A DNA stretch of 5,637 bases. It comes from Phenylobacterium sp. GTDB taxonomy: Bacteria > Pseudomonadota > Alphaproteobacteria > Caulobacterales > Caulobacteraceae. Shown here in pieces: positions 1-5,637 of the stretch (within the stretch, counting starts at the first letter, position 1; each line of letters starts with the position of its first letter). The position numbers and the translations under genes are program-made. The DNA lies in assembly GCA_025350885.1 (NCBI GenBank), contig JANXXA010000490.1:1-5637 (forward strand), given 5' to 3'. The notes beneath the pieces are model-generated. The model was not told the origin of the DNA. It worked only from the letters and a program-made list of their open reading frames with translations, and did no database searches.

Positions 1-3000
1 CCGCGAAGCCCGCGTCCAGCGCCAGCGTCAGCGAGATCGTCGTCACCGGCTCCTACATCGCGGGCACGCCCGAGAACTCCGCACTGCCCGTGGACGTGCT
101 CAGCAGCCAGACCCTGGAAAAGCAGGGCTCGCCGACGCCGCTGCAGCTGGTCAAGACGCTGACCGCCGTCACCTCGGGCATCGGCGAGTCGAACCGTTAT
201 AACGGCGGCGCGGGCACGGCTACGATCAACCTGCGCGGTTTCGGCTCCTCACGCACCCTCACCTTGATGAACGGTCGACGCTTGTCCGATGCGGCCCAGA
301 GCGGCGCCGGAGGACAGGGCGGCGGCGCGGACCTGAACTTCATCCCGCAGGCCGCCATCGGCCGCATCGAGATCCTCAAGGACGGCGCGGCGGCGACCTA
401 CGGCTCCGAGGCCATCGGCGGCGTGGTCAACTTCATCACGCGCCGGGACCTCGACGGCACAGAGGTCAACGCTGACTATTCCTATGTGAAGGACACCGAC
501 GGCGAGTATCGCGGCAGCGTGGCTTTCGGGAAGAAATTCGACGCCGGCAATATCCTGCTGACCGCCGGCTACCGCCATCGCTCGCGCCTCGACGTCCATG
601 ACCGCGACTGGGCGATCCGACCGTTCGAGAGCGCCAATTACGGCGGCTGGTCGGGCAACTCCAACCCCGGCAACTATGTCAACAGCACGCCGGCCACGAC
701 GGCGCTGTTCCGCGACAACGGCTGCAACGAACTCGGCGGCCAGCTGACCAACACCGTCGCCGGCATCGGACCCGTGCCGGTCAACCCGCTCAGCCCGGCG
801 ACGGCGAACGGCTCCACCTGCCGGTTCCAGTTCACCAATTTCAATGATCTGGTGAACGAGGAAGACCACTATCAGCTCTACGGCGAGGTCAACTACGAGT
901 TCAGCGACAACCTGCGTTTCCACGGCGAAGTGGCCTGGAACCGCAACAACACGCCGGACCAGCGCATCTCGCCGACCAACGGCAACACCCAGTTCCCGAC
1001 GCCGACCAGCCTTGGGGGTCTGTCCGGCTCGCAGGCGACGCCCGGGGCACTGAACTTCTTTGTGCGCTACAACATCCCTTCGAACAGCCCCGGCCTGATC
1101 GATCTCTATACGACCTGCGCCGCGCCTCTGACGGCGGCGCAGTGTCTCTCCATCCAGACCAACGCCAACCTGGCCAGGACCAATGGCGCGCTTGGCGGCA
1201 GCGGCCTGAATACGGCGGGTGTGGACATGTCGCAGACCGCGTTCCGGTTCATCGCCAACGCTGGCGCGCCCGGGGGCCTCAACGGGGCCGACAGGCACCA
1301 GATCGAGGCGACGGCCTACCGGGTGTCCGGCGGATTTTCCGGCAAGATGTGGCACGACCTCCACTGGGACACCAACCTCACCTACATGAAGACCGAGGCG
1401 CGCAATAACATCGGCGACCTGCTGGTGGATCGCGTCCAGGCCGCCCTGAACGGCTATGGCAGCCGGCTTGGCGCGGCCGATCAGTGCACGATCGCCGAGC
1501 GCACGGCCGCCAACGCCGGCAATGCCGCCGCCGGCTGCTACTTCTTCAACCCGCTGACCAACAGCGTGGCGGTCAGCGCTACCAACGGGGCCACCAACCC
1601 CTACTATCGCGGCGGGGCCAACCCGGCGCTGACCAACAACGAAGATGTCCGCAAGTGGCTTTACGGCAACTACACCAATATCGCGACGTCCGAGATCTTT
1701 GCAGCTGAAGCGGTGATCAGCGGAGATGTGCCGATCACCCTGGCCGGCGGTCAGGTGCAATTCGCCGTGGGCACGCAGTACCGCTACAACCGCGACGTCG
1801 CCGTCTACGGCGACTTCTTCAACAACAAGGTCTTCCCCTGCGTCGACTCCATCGATGACAGCACGCCGGTCTGCGGCGCGCCGGCCGGCCCACTGATATT
1901 CTTCGGGTCCGCCGCCAACTCCGACGACAGCCAGGACGTCATCGCCGGATTTGGTGAACTCAAGATACCGCTGCTCAGCAACCTCGATGTGACGCTTGCG
2001 GCGCGCTACGAGAAGTTCAGCAACGGCCTGGACACCACCAATCCGAAGATCGCCGTGAAGTGGCAGGCCCTGGATTGGCTGGCCTTCCGCGGCACCGCCG
2101 GCACCACCTTCCGCGCGCCGAGCGCGGGTCAGGTCAATCCGAACTGCGGCGTCGGTGTCGCCCAACTTGGCGGCCAGTACCGCGCGGTCCAGACCTGTGG
2201 CAACGCCAGTCTGCAGCCGGAGACGGCCGACGCCTACAGCGTCGGCGTGATTCTCGAGAAGGGCGGCTTCAACGCCACGATCGATTACTACCTGTTCAAG
2301 TTCGAAGGCGAGTTGACTACGGAAGGTTCGGGCAATCTTTTCGCGGCGATGTTCTCGCCGAACCGCTGTGGAGATCCGGCGTTCGCCGCTCTCCAGGCGC
2401 GGTTCACCTTCTCCAACGCGGGTTGCGCGGCCGGCAACGTGCTCAAGGTCGATACCTTCGCGGTGAACGGGCCCCCGACCCAGACCTCGGGCTATGACGT
2501 CCGGGCGTCCTACGATTGGGACGGCTGGTTCGACGCGGCCTATCAGGTCGGCGTCGAGGGGACCTACCTGAAGGAATACGCCCGTGGCGCCTTTACCCTG
2601 CTTGGGGCTTCCAATGTTGTGTTCGCGGCGCCCTTCGATCGGGCCGGCACCCACGACCTGCAATCGGCGTTCTTCTCCTATCCGCGGACCCGCGCCAACT
2701 TCTGGCTGAACTGGCACAAGGACAACATCAACGTCCGCTACCAGCTCCGCTATGCGGAAGGCACCCGCGCGGCGATCAACACGGCCAACGACGTGCTCGT
2801 GCCGACGCCCGGTGCGGGGGTTGGCTACGCCGCCGGCACCATCGGCAAGCTGGACGACTTCTGGCAGCACGACATCACGCTGCAGGCCCAGCTGCCCTGG
2901 GACACCCAGCTGACGTTGAGCATCCAGAACATCCTCGACACCGATCCGCCCAGGGCCCCCAGCCAATACAACTACGACTACACCACCGGTAACCCGCTGG

Positions 3001-3038
3001 GCCGGGTCATCGAGTTCGGCGTGAAGAAGAAGTTCTAG
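1..3038 (+). CDS. TonB-dependent outer-membrane receptor, 5' end missing
   Basis: This is an outer-membrane beta-barrel that imports a ligand using energy from TonB-ExbBD. The frame is open from base 3 to the TAG at 3036-3038, giving 1011 residues, and it continues off the left edge. The GTG at base 90 is not the start, because the upstream in-frame codons encode a TonB box (EIVVTG, bases 33-50) behind an Ala/Ser-rich linker. The signal peptide must lie outside the window. The plug domain follows, with NLRGFG at 228-245 and the conserved stretch IEILKDGAAATYGSEAIGG at about 366-422. The rest is barrel, with LSIQNILDTDPP near the end and a terminal Phe after VIEFGVKKK, as expected for Bam-dependent assembly. 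The barrel has twelve cysteines and the visible plug has none. The ligand cannot be told from sequence: siderophores, sugars and other compounds are all possible in this family. No partner transporter or regulator is visible nearby. The family call is very secure. Confidence 0.96.
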   Translation, partial: AKPASSASVSEIVVTGSYIAGTPENSALPVDVLSSQTLEKQGSPTPLQLVKTLTAVTSGIGESNRYNGGAGTATINLRGFGSSRTLTLMNGRRLSDAAQSGAGGQGGGADLNFIPQAAIGRIEILKDGAAATYGSEAIGGVVNFITRRDLDGTEVNADYSYVKDTDGEYRGSVAFGKKFDAGNILLTAGYRHRSRLDVHDRDWAIRPFESANYGGWSGNSNPGNYVNSTPATTALFRDNGCNELGGQLTNTVAGIGPVPVNPLSPATANGSTCRFQFTNFNDLVNEEDHYQLYGEVNYEFSDNLRFHGEVAWNRNNTPDQRISPTNGNTQFPTPTSLGGLSGSQATPGALNFFVRYNIPSNSPGLIDLYTTCAAPLTAAQCLSIQTNANLARTNGALGGSGLNTAGVDMSQTAFRFIANAGAPGGLNGADRHQIEATAYRVSGGFSGKMWHDLHWDTNLTYMKTEARNNIGDLLVDRVQAALNGYGSRLGAADQCTIAERTAANAGNAAAGCYFFNPLTNSVAVSATNGATNPYYRGGANPALTNNEDVRKWLYGNYTNIATSEIFAAEAVISGDVPITLAGGQVQFAVGTQYRYNRDVAVYGDFFNNKVFPCVDSIDDSTPVCGAPAGPLIFFGSAANSDDSQDVIAGFGELKIPLLSNLDVTLAARYEKFSNGLDTTNPKIAVKWQALDWLAFRGTAGTTFRAPSAGQVNPNCGVGVAQLGGQYRAVQTCGNASLQPETADAYSVGVILEKGGFNATIDYYLFKFEGELTTEGSGNLFAAMFSPNRCGDPAFAALQARFTFSNAGCAAGNVLKVDTFAVNGPPTQTSGYDVRASYDWDGWFDAAYQVGVEGTYLKEYARGAFTLLGASNVVFAAPFDRAGTHDLQSAFFSYPRTRANFWLNWHKDNINVRYQLRYAEGTRAAINTANDVLVPTPGAGVGYAAGTIGKLDDFWQHDITLQAQLPWDTQLTLSIQNILDTDPPRAPSQYNYDYTTGNPLGRVIEFGVKKKF

Positions 3039-3044
3039 ATTTAG

Positions 3045-3109
3045 CGACGACCCCTTCTTTGGGTCAAGGGAGGGCGTCGGCTTTGGCCGACGCCCTCTTC
3101 TTTGGGTCA
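3045..3109. repeat. Imperfect 22-bp direct repeat around the terminator
   Basis: Bases 3045-3066 and 3088-3109 match at 20 of 22 positions, with a 43-base offset. The last 13 bases (CTTCTTTGGGTCA) are identical in both copies. The second copy covers most of the terminator's right arm, its T-rich tail, and the stop codon of the convergent minus-strand gene. The first copy lies between the receptor stop and the hairpin. This looks like partial duplication of the terminator's 3' half. It also offers the left arm an alternative, imperfect pairing partner upstream. Confidence 0.7.
3070..3103 (+). terminator. Rho-independent terminator of the TonB receptor gene
   Basis: A perfect 12-bp inverted repeat is present. 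The left arm GAGGGCGTCGGC is at 3070-3081, the loop TTTG at 3082-3085, and the right arm GCCGACGCCCTC at 3086-3097. The tail TTCTTT follows at 3098-3103. It lies 31 bases after the receptor stop codon and just before the convergent gene's stop. Read on the minus strand, the hairpin is followed by CCTTGACC, which is not T-rich, so it should terminate plus-strand transcripts better than minus-strand ones. It may still act weakly in both directions. Confidence 0.85.
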
Positions 3110-3502
3110 GGGCCGTGCGCCCCTGGGCAGGGCGGCGACCTCTTGCGCGGTCAGTCTGCGGGTGCTGCGGACCGGGCAGCGTTGCGGACCGATGGCCGTG
3201 CGGGTGACGATCTCGGCGTCCATGCCCGTGCAGATCGTTGAGCCTGAGCGCGAGACCAGGGCGATGCGGTCGGACCAGTCGATGTCCGGGCAACTGCCCA
3301 TCAGCTCGAAGCGATAGACGTCGTGCACGCCGACGCGGACGTTGACGACGCGGTCGCCCTGAGCGGCGAAGCCGTCGGCATTGCGGGTCCAGAAACAGGC
3401 GCCGGCCTTGGTCTCCACCGGCGACTTCGCCCTTGAAGCGGTCGCGACGGCCGATACCGATAGCGCGGCTGCCAGGACGGTCAGCATGTGTCTAGTCTGC
3501 AT
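3107..3502 (-). CDS. Exported four-cysteine protein, DUF6491-like
   Basis: A 131-residue protein of unknown function, probably periplasmic. The ATG at 3502-3500 is preferred because GAGGA (3514-3510) sits seven bases upstream and because translation then opens directly with a signal peptide: MQTRH, then a hydrophobic Leu/Val/Ala core (residues 6-22), with likely cleavage after TA at 22 or after SRA at 25. The in-frame ATG at 3547 would add 15 polar residues ahead of the signal and lacks this ribosome site. The mature part has four cysteines (36, 71, 91, 109), enough for two disulfides, in the contexts ACFWTR, GSCPDIDW, TICTG and QRCPV. It also has VYRFELMG (62-69) and a C-terminal LTAQEVAALP (117-126). 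From memory, this order of motifs matches the DUF6491 family common in Caulobacterales and relatives; no biochemical role is known to me. It lies 55 bases downstream of mnmC on the same strand and converges on the TonB receptor gene. The gene call is strong; the family name is good but unverified. Confidence 0.85.
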   Translation of the reverse strand: MQTRHMLTVLAAALSVSAVATASRAKSPVETKAGACFWTRNADGFAAQGDRVVNVRVGVHDVYRFELMGSCPDIDWSDRIALVSRSGSTICTGMDAEIVTRTAIGPQRCPVRSTRRLTAQEVAALPRGARP

Positions 3503-3509
3503 GGGCGTG

Positions 3510-3514
3510 TCCTC
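3510..3514 (-). promoter_or_regulatory. Ribosome binding site deciding the DUF6491-like start
   Basis: GAGGA on the minus strand lies seven bases before the ATG at 3502. It is the best Shine-Dalgarno match near the gene and selects this start over the one at 3547. The GAG also falls in the 3' arm of a small 5-bp inverted repeat (3524-3528 with 3512-3516, seven-base loop), so a weak hairpin could partly mask the site. Confidence 0.7.
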
Positions 3515-3557
3515 GGATGTCCCCCGAGCGGTTCCCCTATAGGCCAAACCCGGCTTG

Positions 3558-5432
3558 TCAGGAAGCTCGGCGGGCGGCTCGGCGGGCGAAGCGGGCGGGA
3601 TCGACGGCCTGGGCCAGGGGCCGCGCCAGGGGGGAAGGGGCGTCCATCGCCAGCGCCGCCACGTGCTCGGCCAGCAAGGGAGCCAGGGTGAACCCGCGCG
3701 CGCCGAAGCCCGCCAGCACGAACAGGCCCGCCGGGACGCCTGACGCTGCGCCCGCCAACGGCAGATAGTCGGGGGTCACCGCGCGGATCGCGGCGCGGCC
3801 GTCCAGCGGCTGGCCCGCCAGCTGGCCCGCCAGGCCGGGCAGCCCCTCGGCGAGGCTCGCCAGATTGCGCGCATGATCGCCGAGGCGCAGGTCGCGGCCC
3901 TCGTCGCCCCGGTCGTTGGTGGCCCCGAACAGCAGGCCGGAGCGGGTGGGGATCACATAGCCGCCGAAGGCGGTCGGCGGGGGCGCCGCGCCCGGGGCCG
4001 TGACCAGGCTGACTTGGCCGCGCACCGCAAAGAGCGGCAGGTCGGGGATCAGCGCGGTCGAGGCCAGGGCGGCGGTGACGACCACCGCGTCGGCGCGGCC
4101 CAGCGCGTGGCCGCAGGCGTCGAGCAGGGTCCAGCCGTCGCTGTCGCGGCGCAGGCCGCAGACCTCAGCCGAGACGACCTCGGGGGCCCATGCGGCGAGG
4201 ATCAGGCCGGGTTCGATCACCAGGGCGGCGTGCTGGGCCAGGGCGGCCGGGGCGGGTTCGCCCAGACGGACCGCTGTCGCCCGCGGCGTCAGCATCTCCA
4301 GCGCGCCGGGCTCGAACAGGTCCGAGGCGGCGATCCTGGCGAAGCGCTCGGCGTCCCGGGGTTGGACGGCGAGCTGCAGGTGACCCTGGGCGATGATCGA
4401 CGCGGGCTCGCCAGCATAGAGGGCCACGGCGCGGCGGAAAGCCTGGGCGAACAGCTGTGCGGGGGTGTCCAGGCCGGCGTCCAGACGCGGCGTGACCAGG
4501 GCGGCGGGATTGCCGGAGGCCCCCGCGCCGCGGCCCTCGGCGTCGTAGACCACGGCCTCGCCGCCCAGAGCCCGGACCGCGCGGGCAACGGACGCGCCGG
4601 CGATCCCCGCGCCGACGATGGCGATACGCGCAGCGGGCGTGGGGCGGTTCGGCGCGCCGGAAAGACGGGCGGTCAGCCGCTGGCGTTTGCGGCCGAAGCC
4701 CGGCGCTTTCGCCACGACAAAGCCGGCGGCGGCGAGGCCGCGGCGCACGGCGCCGGCGACGGTGAATGTGGCGGCGACCGCGCCGGGCGCGGACCGGGCG
4801 GCGACCAGGGCCAGCACCTCGTCGCGCCACATGGCCGGATTGCGCGCCGGCGAGAAGCCGTCGAGGAACCAGGCGTCGGCTGGCCCCGACCAGGCGGCCA
4901 GGGCATCCGCTACCTCGCCCACCGCCACGTCGAGGATCACCCCGAGGTCGGCGAACTCGCGCCGGTGGACGCCGCTTGCCTGGCCGGGCCAGGCGCTCAG
5001 CAAGCGCTCGGCCAGCGGCGCCAGTTCGGGCCAGCGGGACAGGGCGCGGCGGGCATCGTCAGCCGCCAGCGGGTGAGCCTCGACGGAAAAGATGTGCAGG
5101 CGAGCGTCCGGCGGGCGGGCGCGCGACCACAGGTCGATCAGGGCGAGGACGTTCAGGCTGGTCCCAAAGCCCAGTTCGCCGACCACGAACCGGCGGCGGC
5201 CCTGCCAGGCGTCAGGCAGGCCGCATCCGGCCAGATATACCGCGCGGGCCTCGGCCAGCCCGTCCTCGGCGGAGAAATAAACATCGTCATAGAGCCGCGA
5301 GCGCGGCTGGCCGTCGGCGCTCCAGATGAGCGTGTCCTCGGGAGGTGTTTGCTCCGCGACGGGTCGCCTACTTCTTCTCGGGCGCGGCCGGGGTCGCGGC
5401 GTCGGTCGCCTTGTTGGCGTCGGCGGCGGCAT
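3558..5432 (-). CDS. mnmC: Bifunctional tRNA wobble-uridine enzyme MnmC (methyltransferase plus FAD oxidoreductase)
   Basis: MnmC completes mnm5(s2)U at position 34 of certain tRNAs. The C-terminal FAD domain removes the carboxymethyl group of cmnm5U, and the N-terminal domain then methylates the amine using SAM. It acts in the cytoplasm downstream of MnmE-MnmG. Residues below count from the ATG at 5432. The methyltransferase domain spans about 34-257: DDVYFS at 49-54, SAM motif GELGFGT at 85-91, the signature DAWFLDGFSPARNP at 186-199, and GFGRKR at 245-250. The oxidoreductase domain spans about 269-610: Rossmann GAGIAG at 274-279, acidic D297, GASGN at 304-308, TPDYLPLAG at 553-561, and GFGARGFTLAPLLAE at 575-589. 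Both domains look intact. The start is uncertain. The ATG at 5432 lies inside the upstream lipoprotein gene, lacks a ribosome site, and adds an Arg/Pro-rich leader unlike the family. No ATG, GTG or TTG occurs in frame from there to the conserved region, so the real protein may be about 590-600 residues. The E. coli enzyme is about 670, from memory. Confidence 0.95.
   Translation of the reverse strand: MPPPTPTRRPTPRPRPRPRRSRRPVAEQTPPEDTLIWSADGQPRSRLYDDVYFSAEDGLAEARAVYLAGCGLPDAWQGRRRFVVGELGFGTSLNVLALIDLWSRARPPDARLHIFSVEAHPLAADDARRALSRWPELAPLAERLLSAWPGQASGVHRREFADLGVILDVAVGEVADALAAWSGPADAWFLDGFSPARNPAMWRDEVLALVAARSAPGAVAATFTVAGAVRRGLAAAGFVVAKAPGFGRKRQRLTARLSGAPNRPTPAARIAIVGAGIAGASVARAVRALGGEAVVYDAEGRGAGASGNPAALVTPRLDAGLDTPAQLFAQAFRRAVALYAGEPASIIAQGHLQLAVQPRDAERFARIAASDLFEPGALEMLTPRATAVRLGEPAPAALAQHAALVIEPGLILAAWAPEVVSAEVCGLRRDSDGWTLLDACGHALGRADAVVVTAALASTALIPDLPLFAVRGQVSLVTAPGAAPPPTAFGGYVIPTRSGLLFGATNDRGDEGRDLRLGDHARNLASLAEGLPGLAGQLAGQPLDGRAAIRAVTPDYLPLAGAASGVPAGLFVLAGFGARGFTLAPLLAEHVAALAMDAPSPLARPLAQAVDPARFARRAARRAS
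5325..5339 (-). promoter_or_regulatory. Possible unconventional mnmC initiation site (AUC)
   Basis: On the minus strand, GAGGA (5339-5335) is followed seven bases later by an in-frame ATC (5327-5325), which encodes Ile36 in the long mnmC frame. The block closely copies the ribosome site and start of the DUF6491-like gene: CCGAGGACACGCTCATC here against CCGAGGACACGCCCATG there. AUC is a very weak start codon, and starting here would remove about ten residues expected before the conserved region. It is a candidate only. Confidence 0.15.
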
Positions 5433-5613
5433 CGGCGGCGGTCGCCGCGGCGCTCTGGGCGGCGTTGGCGCTGGCGGCGGCTTCAGCGGCGGCAGGCGCG
5501 GCGGCGGTCGCTGCGGCGTCGGTCTTGTCAGCGGGCTTGCTGCAGGCGGTGACCGACAGGGCGGCGAGGGCGGCGCCGGCGACGAGCAGCTTACGGAGCA
5601 GTTGCGATGTCAT
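5368..5613 (-). CDS. Small alanine-rich lipoprotein
   Basis: An 81-residue protein predicted to be a lipid-anchored envelope protein. The ATG at 5613-5611 follows AGAGGA (5628-5623) at nine bases. The N-terminus is a lipoprotein signal: Arg7 and Lys8, a hydrophobic stretch 9-21, and the lipobox VTAC with the modified Cys at 24. Ser at +2 predicts outer-membrane sorting. The mature chain has 58 residues, 30 of them alanine, spaced by Asp, Glu, Ser, Thr, Asn, Gln and Lys. The central part (about 41-73) should be a long helix, and the chain ends PEKK. Overall size and design resemble the Lpp/OprI alanine-zipper lipoproteins, though I cannot claim homology from so biased a composition. The stop codon TAG is at 5370-5368. 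The gene overlaps the long form of mnmC by 65 bases in another frame, or ends roughly 10-40 bases before it if mnmC starts later. The two may be co-transcribed, but no functional link is evident. Confidence 0.85.
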   Translation of the reverse strand: MTSQLLRKLLVAGAALAALSVTACSKPADKTDAAATAAAPAAAEAAASANAAQSAAATAADAAADANKATDAATPAAPEKK

Positions 5614-5622
5614 GGGGTTGGT

Positions 5623-5628
5623 TCCTCT
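5623..5628 (-). promoter_or_regulatory. Ribosome binding site of the alanine-rich lipoprotein gene
   Basis: AGAGGA on the minus strand ends nine bases before the ATG at 5613. It supports that start together with the signal peptide that follows. Only nine more bases remain before the window edge, so the promoter cannot be assessed. Confidence 0.65.
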
Positions 5629-5637
5629 GATCGGGCC

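Noticed and set aside
90..92. GTG as a start for the TonB receptor
   Set aside because: The same frame is open to the window edge and encodes a TonB box before this codon. Starting here would remove the TonB box and the export signal.
249..3293. A 1014-codon open frame on the minus strand, antisense to the TonB receptor gene
   Set aside because: It mirrors the codon pattern of a GC-rich gene on the other strand. The translation is Arg/Gly/Val-rich with no recognisable domain, and it runs through the terminator into the DUF6491-like gene. The plus-strand product has clear family motifs throughout.
3503..3547. Upstream ATG at 3547 as start of the DUF6491-like gene
   Set aside because: It adds 15 polar residues before the signal peptide and has no comparable ribosome site, while the ATG at 3502 has GAGGA at good spacing.
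3535..3565. Promoter-like CTGACA and TATAGG boxes between mnmC and the DUF6491-like gene (minus strand)
   Set aside because: The spacing between the boxes is only 14 bases, and TATAGG lies in a small palindrome (CCTATAGG). The match is too weak to call.
3811..3834. Tandem 12-bp near-repeat (TGGCCCGCCAG unit)
   Set aside because: It lies within mnmC and encodes LAGQLAGQ on the minus strand. A two-unit repeat in GC-rich coding sequence needs no special explanation.
5401..5520. GCG/GCC-rich low-complexity stretch as a possible DNA repeat
   Set aside because: It is the alanine codons of the lipoprotein helix, with varied third bases and interspersed polar codons, so it reflects protein composition and not a repeat array.
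3873..5552. A 559-codon plus-strand open frame antisense to mnmC
   Set aside because: The translation is low-complexity Gly/Arg/Ala with no domain. The minus strand encodes a fully recognisable MnmC, so this is an antisense artefact of high GC.

Overview
The window is very GC-rich, and its coding strands show the G/C-ending codons of a high-GC alphaproteobacterium. Three things point to Caulobacterales (Caulobacter, Phenylobacterium, Brevundimonas): a large TonB-dependent receptor with an EIVVTGS-type TonB box, a small exported DUF6491-like protein, and a fused MnmC. This placement comes from family recognition and is moderately confident. No mobile element, CRISPR array, rRNA or tRNA gene was seen.

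Layout. Bases 1-3038 (+) hold a TonB-dependent outer-membrane receptor whose signal peptide and start lie to the left of the window. A short convergent intergenic region (3039-3106) carries a strong GC-rich hairpin with a T-rich tail, and the 3' half of that terminator is imperfectly duplicated just upstream. All remaining genes are on the minus strand. Reading right to left they are an 81-residue alanine-rich lipoprotein (5613-5368), the bifunctional tRNA wobble-uridine enzyme MnmC (up to 5432-3558), and a 131-residue exported four-cysteine protein resembling DUF6491 (3502-3107).

The minus-strand genes are closely spaced: the lipoprotein overlaps or nearly abuts mnmC, and 55 bases separate mnmC from the DUF6491-like gene. 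They could be one transcript, but their products act in different places (outer membrane, cytoplasm, periplasm), so shared transcription would not imply shared function. The receptor is an independent, convergent unit.

This is mostly ordinary chromosomal sequence, and I do not see a new multi-gene system. The points most worth a second look are the missing conventional start codon for mnmC where its conserved domain begins, the duplicated terminator arm, the six consecutive cysteine pairs in the receptor barrel, and an Lpp/OprI-like architecture in the small lipoprotein.
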